DNA of 64,000 nt from Amycolatopsis sp. NBRC 101858 (GCF_030269325.1 NZ_BSTD01000004.1:598558-662557); one strand, 5' to 3'. Positions 45,014 to 53,642 are shown, numbered from the stretch's first letter. Notes: a model not told the origin generated them from the letters alone. Numbers and translations: made by a program.

Positions 45014-45179
45014 TAAGGTTCGGTTATCGGTCCATGGTCACGGGTCGTCGAGCGGGGTATTCGTCCGAAATGGGCGAGTGGTGTCGCGGCTCTCGGCGTG
45101 TTCCAGTCCAGCGCTGAGAAGCTCCCGGCCTCCGGCGGGCAACCCGGCGGCTACCTACCGGGCGGCATGACCCCGGACC

Positions 45180-45594
45180 GGTGCTGACGTCGGCACGGCC
45201 AGTCGCCCACCGGTCCGGACGCGCTGATCCGCATCGACGACGGCAAGCTGCTGGATGGCCTCAACGCCGAGTGGAAGGCCACCCGCCCGGGAGTGAGCGA
45301 CCTCGTCGCCCACTCGACCGACGACGACGCGATGCTGTTGTGGCTGACCGATCGCTCGCCGGCCACCACCGAGTTCACGAAGCGGTACCTGCTGGCGCAG
45401 AACGGAACCGGCACCGACCACGCCGGCGCGGCCAAGCCGTTCACCCGCTCCGGCCCCGGCGGTGTACGCGGGTGCCGATGCGGCGCGTTACGACCGCGCG
45501 GTGCCGCTCGGGGCCACGACTCGGATCGCGCCGACGATCTTGCGCCTGCTAGGCCTGGATCCTCGGTCGCTGAGGGCAGTACGTGAAGGGGGAC
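45180..45594 (+). pseudogene. Remnant of an alkaline-phosphatase-superfamily phosphodiesterase
   Basis: The gap 45014-45614 has no intact gene. In one frame from about 45220, the sequence ALIRIDDGKLLDGLNAEW, VSDLVAHSTDDDAM and LLAQNGTGTDHAGA belongs to the C-terminal half of actinobacterial type I phosphodiesterase/alkaline phosphatase proteins. At about 45462 the match moves to another frame (YAGADAARY), then jumps to the terminal RIAPTILRLLGLDPRSLRAV. A frameshift plus an internal deletion, and no N-terminal half, show a decayed gene. Confidence 0.75.
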
Positions 45595-45614
45595 GCGGGT
45601 GCGCCCGGGCTCGG

Positions 45615-46538
45615 CTAACCGCCTGCGTGGTCGGCCTGTGCGACTTCGATCCCGTCGTGCAGGTCGGCCGCGCTGTCGAGGGCGGTTTCGGCCGACAGGC
45701 CCGCGACGGCGATGACCAGTGCGCTCAGCACTACCGCCGGGACCCGGCTGCGAACCCGCGGTGCCGGCGTCAGCAGCGCTGACACCCGCTGCGGGACCGG
45801 GCCACCGGTCGCGGCGAGGGCGAAGCCGGGGTGCGGACGGCCGGCGAGCGCGGCCTTCGCGACCGCGTGCGCGACGACCGTGCGGTCACCGACGCGGCGC
45901 GCGGCCGCTTCGTCGGCCCAGCGCTCCAGTGCGAAGCCCGCCGCCGAGCACAGCGGCCGCAGCAACGGGTTCAGCGTCGAGGACAGCGTCAACGCGATCA
46001 GGAACAGGTGGTGGCGTGAGGCCAGGTGGGCACGCTCGTGGGCCAGCAACGCCGAGCGCTCCCGCGGGTTCAGTGCCGCCAGCATGCCGCTGGAGACCGC
46101 GATCCGCCCGCCGCGCCCGGGGACCGCGAACGCCACCGCGGCCTCGCCCGGCAGGACCACGATCCCGTCGCGGCCGTGCTGGTCCAGCTCGCGCGACAGG
46201 CGCCGGGCCCACCGGATGTACCGAATGGTGGTGCGGGTCAGCAGGACCGCGAGCACGCCTAATACACCGCCGGCGGCGATCGACAGCGGCACGTCCACGC
46301 CGTTCAGCGTGCGCACCGCTTCCGGCGACCAGTGCCCGAGGGCGGCGACGACCGGGATCAGCGACAGCCCGGAGAACGCCAGCAGCGTCAGCGCCGCGGT
46401 GCTGCCCGCCGCGAGCACCAGGCTGCCCGCGGTGAGCAGCCAGCTCGCCGGTTGCGGTGCCAGCCGCGGCGCGACCAAGCGCGCGGCGGGCCATGCCAGC
46501 AGAGGTAGCAAGAGTGGGATCAGCAGGTCGGTGCTCAC
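45615..46538 (-). CDS. M56-family (BlaR1-like) membrane zinc peptidase
   Basis: A 307-residue integral membrane protein. Four or so helices surround a cytoplasmic gluzincin site HERAH (His167, Glu168, His171), with the downstream ligand Glu expected in ALERWADEAA. The penicillin-binding sensor domain of true BlaR1 is missing; the protein ends after the last helix. It should cleave or inactivate the paired BlaI repressor on an envelope signal. The GTG start overlaps the BlaI stop (GTGA). Confidence 0.88.
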   Translation of the reverse strand: MSTDLLIPLLLPLLAWPAARLVAPRLAPQPASWLLTAGSLVLAAGSTAALTLLAFSGLSLIPVVAALGHWSPEAVRTLNGVDVPLSIAAGGVLGVLAVLLTRTTIRYIRWARRLSRELDQHGRDGIVVLPGEAAVAFAVPGRGGRIAVSSGMLAALNPRERSALLAHERAHLASRHHLFLIALTLSSTLNPLLRPLCSAAGFALERWADEAAARRVGDRTVVAHAVAKAALAGRPHPGFALAATGGPVPQRVSALLTPAPRVRSRVPAVVLSALVIAVAGLSAETALDSAADLHDGIEVAQADHAGG

Positions 46539-46900
46539 TTCGAGCCGCGCAGGAGGTCTCGCAGGACGGCTTCGTCGGAGTCCGACAGCTGCGTGACGAA
46601 CCGCGCCAGGACGCTGCTGCGGTCGGGTTCGCTGTCGAGGACCTTCGTCATCTTCCGCGCGGCCAGCCCGGCTTCGTCGTCGGTCGCGGCGTAGTGGAAC
46701 GCGCGTCCGTGCTTCTCCCGGGTCACGATGGCCTTGTCGTGCAGCCGGGTGAGGATCGTCACGACCGTCGTGTAGGCCAGCTCGTCTTCGAGGCGGGCCT
46801 GCACGTCGGTGGGGGAGAGCGGTTCGCCGGCGCTCCACAGCACGTTCAGCACCTCGGCTTCGAGGGCTCCCGGGGCGCGTCGTGCCGGTTCCTTCCGCAT
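46535..46900 (-). CDS. BlaI/MecI-family repressor
   Basis: A 121-residue BlaI-type repressor. The winged helix is at about 10-75 (LEAEVLNVLWSAGEPLSPTDV, then AYTTVVTILTRLHDKAIV, wing REKHGRAFHYAA) and the dimerisation helices follow. It is cotranscribed with the M56 peptidase that should inactivate it. Its own start is preceded by a matching operator, so it is autoregulated. Other matching operators predict targets uppP, dedA and the glycosyltransferase operon. Confidence 0.92.
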   Translation of the reverse strand: MRKEPARRAPGALEAEVLNVLWSAGEPLSPTDVQARLEDELAYTTVVTILTRLHDKAIVTREKHGRAFHYAATDDEAGLAARKMTKVLDSEPDRSSVLARFVTQLSDSDEAVLRDLLRGSK

Positions 46901-46907
46901 CCTTCGA

Positions 46908-46925
46908 ATCTACACGGCTGTCGTA
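46908..46925. promoter_or_regulatory. BlaI autoregulatory operator
   Basis: ATCTAC-ACGGC-TGTCGTA, starting 8 nt before the BlaI ATG; same arms and 5-bp spacing as the sites at 47857, 47876 and 50451. Confidence 0.7.
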
Positions 46926-47837
46926 TCAGCGGAGGGTCAGCACGGCCAGCGCGCCCGCCCCGGCGAGCACGCAGTAGACGGCGAACGGCGTCAGCGTGCG
47001 GGTGCGGAAGTAGCGGGTGAGGAACCGCACGGCGAGGTAGGCGCTGACGAACGAGGCGAGGCTGCCGACCAGGACCTGGCCGTGGATGCCGGCGCCGAGC
47101 GGGCCGAAGAGGTCGGGGATCTTGAGCACGCCGGCAGCCAGGATCACCGGGGTCGCGAGGAGGAAGGAGAAGCGGGCGGCGTCCTCGTGGGACAGGCCGC
47201 GCAGCAACCCGGCCACCATCGTCACGCCGGACCGGCTGATCCCGGGGAGCAAAGCGAGCACCTGGGCGCTGCCGATCAGGACGCCGCGGCCGAAGGACAT
47301 GCGCGACAGGCGTTCGTCTGCCGCGATGTCGGCGTCCGCGGCGGCACCGGGTGAGTCGGCCGGGACCGGCGTCGCGGTCGCGTTCGCCCGGCGCCGCAGG
47401 AGTTCGCCGCCGTAGAGCACGACGCCGTTGGCGATCAGGAAGGTCGCGGCCGGGATCGGCTTGCCGAGCGCGGTGCGGAACAGGTGCTCCAGCAGCAGGC
47501 CGCTCACCCCGACCGGGATGGTCGCGAGGACGATCAGCCACGCGAGCCGCTCACCGGAGGTGCGCACCCGGCGGTGCCGGATCGAGCTGAAGAACCCGCC
47601 GATGATCCGGACCCAGTCCCGGCGGAAGAACAGCAGCAGCGCGGCGGCGGTCGCGACGTGCAGGCCCACGATGAACGCCAGGTACGGCGACTCGGGGGCC
47701 GACACGCTCAGGTCCTGGGCCCACCGCCCGCCGACCACGGCCGGGATCAGCACCGAGTGGCCGAGGCTGGACACCGGGAACAGCTCGGTGACGCCCTGGA
47801 AGGCGCCGACGACGATCGCTTCGAAGTAGTCCAGCAC
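46926..47837 (-). CDS. uppP: Undecaprenyl-diphosphatase (BacA/UppP), paralogue 1
   Basis: A 303-residue polytopic enzyme that dephosphorylates undecaprenyl pyrophosphate to recycle the cell-wall lipid carrier. Motif 1 is GVTELFPVSSLGHS (canonical T after SS replaced by L) and motif 2 is PGISRSG. A longer periplasmic or cytoplasmic insert around residues 155-180 distinguishes it from the second copy at 55 kb. GTG 47837 has GGGAAGG upstream. Tandem BlaI-type operators directly before it predict induction with blaI, a cell-wall-stress logic; UppP overproduction is known to give bacitracin tolerance. Confidence 0.92.
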   Translation of the reverse strand: MLDYFEAIVVGAFQGVTELFPVSSLGHSVLIPAVVGGRWAQDLSVSAPESPYLAFIVGLHVATAAALLLFFRRDWVRIIGGFFSSIRHRRVRTSGERLAWLIVLATIPVGVSGLLLEHLFRTALGKPIPAATFLIANGVVLYGGELLRRRANATATPVPADSPGAAADADIAADERLSRMSFGRGVLIGSAQVLALLPGISRSGVTMVAGLLRGLSHEDAARFSFLLATPVILAAGVLKIPDLFGPLGAGIHGQVLVGSLASFVSAYLAVRFLTRYFRTRTLTPFAVYCVLAGAGALAVLTLR

Positions 47838-47856
47838 AGCGCCTTCCCAGGGGTAT

Positions 47857-47893
47857 TACTACGGTGATGTAGAAATACTACCTGACTGTAGAA
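47857..47893. promoter_or_regulatory. Tandem BlaI-type operators before uppP
   Basis: TACTAC-GGTGA-TGTAGAA (47857-47874) and TACTAC-CTGAC-TGTAGAA (47876-47893): identical arms, identical 5-bp spacer, repeated at 19 bp. TACA/TGTA is the known core of BlaI/MecI sites. Confidence 0.8.
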
Positions 47894-47899
47894 GTCGGC

Positions 47900-49024
47900 C
47901 TACTCGGCCACGGCCTCGGCGACCTTGCTCAGCGGTTCGGACAGGGCGTCGACCGCGGAGGCGAACTCCTTGATCCGGTCTTTCGGCAGCTCGGTGTAGA
48001 GCTTGAAGGTGTCGCCGGTGCGCTGGGCGTCGAGCAGCTTCTGGACGTCGGCGAACCGGCTGTCGATCGCGGACACCAGCGCGCGGTCGCGCTGGGTCAG
48101 CACCGGGCGCAACGCCTGGATCGCGGCTTTCGAACCGTCCACATTGGCCTGGAAATCGGAGAGGTCATTGTGGGAGAAGGCTTCCTCCTCGCCGGTGATC
48201 TTGCCGGTGGCGACTTCGTCGAGCAGGCTCTTGGCGCCGTTGGCCAGGTCGAGCGCGCTCAGCTGCAGCGCGGCCGCTTTCCGGCCGAGCGTGGTGACGT
48301 CGTTCGCCAGCTGGTCGGCGACGGCCGCCGTGTCCGGTTGCAGGCCGGTGACCCACAGGTCCTTTTCGAGGCGGTGGAAGCCGGTGAACTTCCGGCCCGG
48401 CTGCAGGTCGGCTTCGCGGACGTCGATCGCCGGGTCGAGGTCGCCGAACTTGGCCGCGACCGGCTCGATGCGTTCGTAGTAGACGCGGGTCCGGGCGTAC
48501 TGGGCCTTGGCGGCGGCGACGTCCCCGGCCTTGATCGTCGCGGCGAACTTCTTCGTCTCATCGGCGAAGGCGCCGGTCTGGCTGGTCACGTAGCGGGCGT
48601 AGCCGTGGGCGGCGCCGGCCAGCTCGGCGTTGGCGTCGGTGCCCTTGGCCGCGCCGCCGGTGACGGTGAACGTGCCGCGGATCCCGGTGCCGGCCATGCC
48701 CGGTTTGCAGGCGGTCTGGTAGGTGCCACCGGTGGCGACTTCGACGATGAGGCGCCGGTTCAGGCCGGGGGCGATGTTCTCGACCTCGCCCATGATCCGG
48801 TCGCCTTCGCCGTAGAGGTAGAACTCGGTGACTTTGCTGCCCTGGTTGGAGATCTGGAACGTGATGTTCCCGGCCGGCGCGGTGCTCGCCGACACCTGGC
48901 AGGCCGTGTCCGTGGCGGTGACCGAAATCGGCCCGCCGGGCGCGGCGGCCTGGGGCTGGGCGTCGCACGCCGTGAGGAGGGCGAGAGCGGTCACTGCGGC
49001 ACCGGTCCGCGATGCGGTCGGCAT
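47900..49024 (-). CDS. efeO: EfeO-type iron-uptake lipoprotein (cupredoxin plus M75)
   Basis: A 374-residue lipoprotein with lipobox LTAC (Cys20). A cupredoxin-like domain covers about 30-125 (VTATDTACQVSAS, with Cys), and the M75 imelysin domain about 135-365 carries the metal motif TGFHRLEKDLW and a second conserved helix FSHNDLSDF. EfeO is the periplasmic or surface component that delivers ferrous/ferric iron to EfeU. ATG 49024 lies 2 bp after the efeU stop. No DyP peroxidase EfeB follows, so the oxidising component is missing here. Confidence 0.92.
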   Translation of the reverse strand: MPTASRTGAAVTALALLTACDAQPQAAAPGGPISVTATDTACQVSASTAPAGNITFQISNQGSKVTEFYLYGEGDRIMGEVENIAPGLNRRLIVEVATGGTYQTACKPGMAGTGIRGTFTVTGGAAKGTDANAELAGAAHGYARYVTSQTGAFADETKKFAATIKAGDVAAAKAQYARTRVYYERIEPVAAKFGDLDPAIDVREADLQPGRKFTGFHRLEKDLWVTGLQPDTAAVADQLANDVTTLGRKAAALQLSALDLANGAKSLLDEVATGKITGEEEAFSHNDLSDFQANVDGSKAAIQALRPVLTQRDRALVSAIDSRFADVQKLLDAQRTGDTFKLYTELPKDRIKEFASAVDALSEPLSKVAEAVAE

Positions 49025-49026
49025 GG

Positions 49027-49872
49027 TCACTCCTTCGGTCCGGCCGCGGCCGGGGAAACGGTCGCCTCGGCTCGCGCCGGGCGCAGGAACAGCGGGAGCA
49101 CGATCGCGACGTAGGCGACCCAAGCGATCGCCTGGAGCGCGGTGGTCTGCTGGGAGTAGTTGAAGATGCCCTTGAGCAGCGTGCCGTACCACGAGGCTTC
49201 CGGCAGGACACCGGAAGCGTCGAAGGCCAAAGTGGACAGACCGGGGAGGAAACCGCCTTCCTGCAGGTCGTGCAGGCCGTAGCCGAGCACGCCGGCGGCG
49301 ACGAACACCAGCAGCACGCCGGTGATCCGGAAGAACTTCCCGAGGTCGAACCGCAGCGCGCCGCGGTAGAGCAGCCAGGTCAGCGCGACGGCGATGAGAA
49401 TTCCGATGGTGAAGCCGAGCAGGGGGAGTGCGGTCTCGCCTCGGGCGGTCTGGACGGAGGCGTAGAAGAAGACGGACGTCTCGAGGCCTTCGCGGCCGAC
49501 GGACAGGAACGACACGAGCGCGATCGCCAGCGGGCCGAGCTTCAGCGCGTTCTCCAGCTTCCCGCGCAGCTCGGCGGAGATGTGCCGGGCGGCCGTGCGC
49601 ATCCAGAAGATCATCGCCGTCACGAAGGCGACCGCGACGACGGACAGCACGCCGCCGACCAGTTCCTGGTGCTCGAAGGTCAGGTGGGCCGTGGTGTAGG
49701 TGAGGATCGCGCCGACGGCGATCGACAGGGCGACGGCGGCGGCGACTCCCGGCCACACCCAGCGCAGTGCCGATCTCCGGTCGGTCTTGACGAGGAAGGC
49801 GACGAGGATGCTCACGACGAGCGCGGCCTCGATCCCTTCCCGCAGGCCGATCAGCAGGCTGGAAAACAGCAA
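49027..49872 (-). CDS. efeU: FTR1-family iron permease EfeU
   Basis: A 281-residue, seven-helix permease of the yeast Ftr1 family. The two iron-channel motifs are REGIE (about residue 11) and REGLE (about 125). It starts at TTG 49872 with AGGGAG 8 nt upstream; helix 1 begins directly after. It is first in the efeUO operon behind an iron box, so it should be repressed by an IdeR/DmdR regulator with iron. Confidence 0.92.
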   Translation of the reverse strand: MLFSSLLIGLREGIEAALVVSILVAFLVKTDRRSALRWVWPGVAAAVALSIAVGAILTYTTAHLTFEHQELVGGVLSVVAVAFVTAMIFWMRTAARHISAELRGKLENALKLGPLAIALVSFLSVGREGLETSVFFYASVQTARGETALPLLGFTIGILIAVALTWLLYRGALRFDLGKFFRITGVLLVFVAAGVLGYGLHDLQEGGFLPGLSTLAFDASGVLPEASWYGTLLKGIFNYSQQTTALQAIAWVAYVAIVLPLFLRPARAEATVSPAAAGPKE

Positions 49873-49918
49873 CGCGCGACTCCCTGGTGCTCCGGTGACG
49901 AGCTGAACTCCGCCAGCA

Positions 49919-49937
49919 TTAGGTAAGGCTCACCTTC
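49919..49937 (-). promoter_or_regulatory. Iron box (IdeR/DmdR site) of efeUO
   Basis: TTAGGTAAGGCTCACCTTC closely matches the actinobacterial iron-box palindrome TTAGGTTAGGCTAACCTAA. It lies 47-65 nt upstream of the efeU start. Confidence 0.85.
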
Positions 49938-50061
49938 AGATCCAGGGGGTTGCCGGGAAGTTAGCCCAACTTTAGGAACGGGCAAAACAGGCATCGGCGC
50001 GGATCGTGCTGATGGGCGGCGGTCGTCGGCAAGCATCTTCCAGCGCCCGGCAAGCGCGCGG

Positions 50062-50091
50062 TTGACAACGCTGTGGCGGCTGCGGTAGGCG
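50062..50091 (+). promoter_or_regulatory. Sigma-70 promoter of the small membrane protein/dedA unit
   Basis: TTGACA (50062-50067), 18-bp spacer, TAGGCG (50086-50091). Transcription would start about 10 nt before the ATG at 50107. Confidence 0.5.
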
Positions 50092-50106
50092 GCGCACGCT
50101 GGTGTC

Positions 50107-50460
50107 ATGTGCACCTTGCGGAGGCCGGGCGCCGTCGCGCGGCGCATCTGGCTGCTGAGGCCGATCTTCGTGCGGTCCGCGCGGGGAACTGGCCGGCTCG
50201 AAGTCTTTCTCCTGCTCGTGCTGAGCCTGCTCGTCGTCGTGTCGGTCGCGACGGTCCGCCCGGGCATCCCGGTTCCGGCCGGCTCGGCATCGCGTGGCGG
50301 GCAAGCGGCTCCGCCGCTCAGGGGTGCCGAGGCGTTCACCACGGCGATCCTCGGCGGGCTCGTCGGGGAGGGTGTCGTGCTGGTCGTGCTCGGTGGCGTC
50401 TACCTGCTGCGCGGGGCGGGTGGCAGCCAAAAACGACATAGGTGTAGAACTACTACATAG
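50107..50460 (+). CDS. Putative small membrane protein before dedA
   Basis: A 117-residue protein with two hydrophobic segments (LEVFLLLVLSLLVVVSVATV near 32-51 and a second near 80-100) separated by an Ala/Pro/Gly loop. I do not recognise it. A good -35 box and a nearly leaderless ATG support it. Its last codons lie inside the dedA operator region, so the C-terminus is little constrained. Confidence 0.45.
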   Translation: MCTLRRPGAVARRIWLLRPIFVRSARGTGRLEVFLLLVLSLLVVVSVATVRPGIPVPAGSASRGGQAAPPLRGAEAFTTAILGGLVGEGVVLVVLGGVYLLRGAGGSQKRHRCRTTT

Positions 50461-50468
50461 ATGTCGAA
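50451..50468. promoter_or_regulatory. BlaI-type operator before dedA
   Basis: TACTAC-ATAGA-TGTCGAA, inside a longer imperfect palindrome that starts GACATAGGTGTAG at 50435. It ends 13 nt before the dedA ATG, over the ribosome-site region. Confidence 0.7.
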
Positions 50469-50481
50469 GAGGAGGTGGCCG

Positions 50482-51114
50482 ATGAACCCGTTGAGCGCGA
50501 CGTCGTGGTTGTCCAGCCTCGGCACGGCGGGGGTCTTCCTCGTGCTGTTCGCCGAGACCGGCTTGTTGATCGGGTTCTTCCTGCCCGGTGACTCGCTGCT
50601 GTTCACCGCAGGCTTGTTCTGCACGACCAGCGCGACGGCGACGGTGCACCTCTCCCTGCCGGCGGTGCTGGTCGCGTCCGTCGCCGGAGCGCTGGCGGGC
50701 GCGCAAACCGGTTTCCTCCTGGGGCGGCGCGGCGGACGAGCGCTGCTGGCCAAGTCGCGAAACCCTCACCTGCATCGCGGCATGGCACGGGCGGAGGAGC
50801 TCTTCGGCAGGTACGGGCACGCCAAAGCGATCGTCCTCGCGCGGTTCGTCCCGGTCGTGCGGACCGTGCTGAACCCGCTCGCCGGCATCCTCGCCGTGCC
50901 CGCGCGGACGTTCACGATCTGGCAGGTCCTCGGCGGGCTCCTGTGGGCGGTCGGCGTCACGCTCGCTGGTTACGTTCTCGGCTCCAGTATCCCCGGAATC
51001 GACCAGTACCTGCTGCCGATCGTCGCGCTCGTCGTCATCGTCTCGCTCATCCCGCTCGCACTGGAATTGCTCCGCAGCCGGAAGCGGCGCAGCGAGACCG
51101 GCGATCGCGCTTAA
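50482..51114 (+). CDS. DedA-family (VTT-domain) membrane protein
   Basis: A 210-residue DedA protein. Key features are the early acidic ETGLLIGFFLPGDSLLF re-entrant helix and the conserved ARFVPVVRTVLNPLAG with essential Arg. Recent work assigns DedA proteins as flippases that return undecaprenyl phosphate to the cytoplasm. ATG 50482 has AGGAGGT 6 nt upstream; the ATG at 50461 lies inside the operator. Shared BlaI-type control with uppP fits a carrier-recycling role. Confidence 0.88.
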   Translation: MNPLSATSWLSSLGTAGVFLVLFAETGLLIGFFLPGDSLLFTAGLFCTTSATATVHLSLPAVLVASVAGALAGAQTGFLLGRRGGRALLAKSRNPHLHRGMARAEELFGRYGHAKAIVLARFVPVVRTVLNPLAGILAVPARTFTIWQVLGGLLWAVGVTLAGYVLGSSIPGIDQYLLPIVALVVIVSLIPLALELLRSRKRRSETGDRA

Positions 51115-51170
51115 CCATTCGCTAGCAATTCGATGGACTGGCTCGAACCGCGGGATCGTTACCGTGACCT

Positions 51171-52352
51171 ATGGTCGATGTAGTCAGTCAAACCGGAAAT
51201 CCGTCCTTTTCCCGGCCGCCGGTCAAACGCCGTAAAAAGCGATTGCGCCGCGCGCTGGTCGTGATTGTGGTGCTGCTCCTCTATCCGGCGGTCACCTACG
51301 TCCAGGCCCTCACGGCGCCGGGTGCGGCGACCTTCACCGCGCGGACGGCCGACTGGGCGCGGCAGATGGGTGCCGGGCCGCTCGTGAACGCGCTGGAGAA
51401 CTGGTACTACACCCGGCATCCGCCGGCCGACGGCGCCCCCGACGTGAACGCGCTCCCCGTGCCCGTGGCGCCGCCGGCGACGTCCGCCAACCCGGCGAAC
51501 GCGCCCGCCGCGCTGCCGGCCCTGCCCGGAGCGCTGCGGGGCGAGGGCGTGTGGGTGCCGGGTGCCCGGATGGCCGGTGGCCGGCCTGCCGACTACACGA
51601 CGTTCGTCCGCCCCGATCCCGCCCACGCCAGCGTGGTGGCCGCGGTGGTGGCCTTCGACCAGAAGTGGACGAACCTGCACCTGATCGCCGGGACCAAGGA
51701 GCCGGGCGGGCACTGGCCCGAGGGCGCGCAGGTGCCCGGCACCCTGCGGGCGTCGTTGCTGGCGACCTTCAACTCGGGGTTCAAGTTCCGCGACACCCCA
51801 GGCGGCTTCTACGCCGACGGCCAGACCGCCCTCCCGCTCAAGAACGGCATGGCCTCCCTGGTCATCGACAAGTCCGGCGTGGCGGACGTCGGTGTGTGGG
51901 GCCGGGATGCCGGCATGACCCCGGATGTCGCGGCGGTGCGCCAGAACCTGGAGCTGGTCGTAGACGGCGGGAAGCCGGTGCCCGGGTTGTCCGGCAACCC
52001 GGCGGGGCAGTGGGGCAGCGCGAAGAACCAGTTCCAGTTCACCTGGCGCTCCGGGATCGGCGTCGACGCGCAGGGCAGGCTGATCTACGTCGCCGGAGAC
52101 CAGCTCACGCTGACCGCGCTCGCGGACGCGTTGTCGACCGCGGGTGTGGTGCGCGGCATGGAGCTGGACATCCACGGCGGGATGGTCAGCGCGAACCTGT
52201 TCCGGCCGGACCTCGCCGGTTCGTCCCCGAAGACGCTGACCGGGGACATGCCGACCCCGCCGGACCGCTACCTGTCGGCCGACCAGCGCGACTTCTTCGC
52301 GGTCACCGCCCGAGCGGGCGCGCTGACCGGGCCGAAGGCAGCAGCAGGGTGA
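51171..52352 (+). CDS. Membrane-anchored phosphodiester glycosidase (NAGPA domain)
   Basis: A 393-residue protein. A basic N-terminus (KRRKKRLRR) precedes one membrane helix (about 28-47), a Pro/Ala linker to about 120, then a phosphodiester glycosidase (NAGPA/DUF2233) domain: ATFNSGFKFRDTPGGFYADG and GVVRGMELDIHGGM with the catalytic-type Asp. Such domains cleave sugar-1-phosphodiesters or polysaccharides at the surface. The last 50 bp overlap the convergent histidine kinase. Confidence 0.82.
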   Translation: MVDVVSQTGNPSFSRPPVKRRKKRLRRALVVIVVLLLYPAVTYVQALTAPGAATFTARTADWARQMGAGPLVNALENWYYTRHPPADGAPDVNALPVPVAPPATSANPANAPAALPALPGALRGEGVWVPGARMAGGRPADYTTFVRPDPAHASVVAAVVAFDQKWTNLHLIAGTKEPGGHWPEGAQVPGTLRASLLATFNSGFKFRDTPGGFYADGQTALPLKNGMASLVIDKSGVADVGVWGRDAGMTPDVAAVRQNLELVVDGGKPVPGLSGNPAGQWGSAKNQFQFTWRSGIGVDAQGRLIYVAGDQLTLTALADALSTAGVVRGMELDIHGGMVSANLFRPDLAGSSPKTLTGDMPTPPDRYLSADQRDFFAVTARAGALTGPKAAAG

Positions 52353-53598
52353 ACGTCGTGGGGTCCGGGCCGCCGAGCCGCAGGCGGCCCCCTTCGGCCT
52401 CGGCCAGGTCCCGGGCCAGGGCGAGGCCGATGCCCGAGCCGCCGGCGCCGCTGTGGCCGCGGGTGAACATGTTCACCACGTCGGCGGCGTCCCGTCCTTC
52501 GTCGGCGACGTCGATGACGAAAGCGTCTCCGCTTTCCCTCGTCGTGATCGTCACCGTCCCCCGGCCGTGGACGACGGCGTTGTCGAGCAGGACGCCGAGG
52601 ATCTGCCGCACCGCGGCTTCGGCCGCTCGCGGTCGCCCCGACGCCTGGCGGTCGATCCGCAGGCGACGGCCTTGGCCGGCGAGCAGCCCGCTCCAGCCGG
52701 CCACGACATCGCGCAGCAGGCCCTCGGGGTCGATCACCCCGCGATCCTCCGGTGGCCGGCCGGCCAGCGTGACCAGGTCGTCGATCGTCGTCTCCAGCCG
52801 GTCCACCGTGGTGAGCGCGGCTTCCACCGCGGCTGCCACGTCCTGGCCCGGCGGGTCGAGGGCGGATTCGAGCTGCAGGCGCAGCCCGGCCAGGGGAGTC
52901 CGCAACTGGTGTGACGCGTCCGCGGCCAGCGCGCGCTGCCGGTCCAGTGCGTCCCCGATCCGGACCGCGGCCTGATCCAGTGCCTCGGCGAGCTGGTCGA
53001 TCTCGCCGATGCCGCTGACCGGGGCGCGGACGGTGAAGTCGCCCCCGCCGAGCCGGGCGGCCGCGCCGGACAGGTGTTCGAGGGGCCCGGCGACGCGGGC
53101 GGCGAGCCGCGAAGCCAGCAGCCAGGTCAACCCGAGGGCGGCGGCGGCGAGCCCGGCCATCGCCAGCCAGGAGACCGCGACCTTCTGGTACCACTCGGTG
53201 TGCGGGGTCGACGCGCGCACGATGCCCTGCAACCGGGAGTCGTGCAGGATCGGCACCGCGACCACCAGGTCCGCGCCGACGTCCCCGGTCGCGACCTCGC
53301 CTCCCTGCGCCTGCCGCACGATTGCGTCGCCGTCGGCCGGACCGTGACCCGTGAGCAGCGTTCCGCCGGGGGTGTACAAGCCGGTCGTGTCCTCTTCGGA
53401 CCCCGGGAACTGCGGCAGGCCGACGTGGGTGAGGACGTCGTCGGCGATCGACAGGGCAGCCGCGTCGGCGGTGCGCTCGAGCTCCGTGCGTTCATCCTGC
53501 GCGAAATAGCTCGCGACGCCGACGGCCAGCGGTGCTCCGAACAGCGTGGTGGCCAGCAGTGCGGCGGCGACGGCGAGCAGGATGATGCGTCTGCGCAT
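52303..53598 (-). CDS. Sensor histidine kinase (HAMP-HisKA)
   Basis: A 431-residue kinase: helix 1 (5-30), an extracellular sensor to about 137, helix 2 (142-162), HAMP to about 215, phosphoacceptor His230 in DASHQLRTPL, and an ATP domain with VLLDNAVVHG and SGIGLALARDLAEA. The tail overlaps the phosphodiester glycosidase end. The matching response regulator is divergent 97 bp away rather than in the same operon, which is unusual but clear. Confidence 0.92.
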   Translation of the reverse strand: MRRRIILLAVAAALLATTLFGAPLAVGVASYFAQDERTELERTADAAALSIADDVLTHVGLPQFPGSEEDTTGLYTPGGTLLTGHGPADGDAIVRQAQGGEVATGDVGADLVVAVPILHDSRLQGIVRASTPHTEWYQKVAVSWLAMAGLAAAALGLTWLLASRLAARVAGPLEHLSGAAARLGGGDFTVRAPVSGIGEIDQLAEALDQAAVRIGDALDRQRALAADASHQLRTPLAGLRLQLESALDPPGQDVAAAVEAALTTVDRLETTIDDLVTLAGRPPEDRGVIDPEGLLRDVVAGWSGLLAGQGRRLRIDRQASGRPRAAEAAVRQILGVLLDNAVVHGRGTVTITTRESGDAFVIDVADEGRDAADVVNMFTRGHSGAGGSGIGLALARDLAEAEGGRLRLGGPDPTTFTLLLPSARSARPLGR

Positions 53599-53642
53599 GT
53601 CCTCAGTCTGCCCGGTGGAACGCGCTTTTCACCCGGCGAAGG

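Noticed and set aside
45615-46900. True beta-lactamase regulatory locus (blaR1-blaI-blaC)
   Set aside because: The M56 protein lacks the penicillin-binding sensor domain and no beta-lactamase gene is adjacent.
50461-50481. ATG 50461 as the start of the DedA protein
   Set aside because: It lies inside the BlaI-type operator; ATG 50482 has AGGAGGT at proper distance and starts the first helix.
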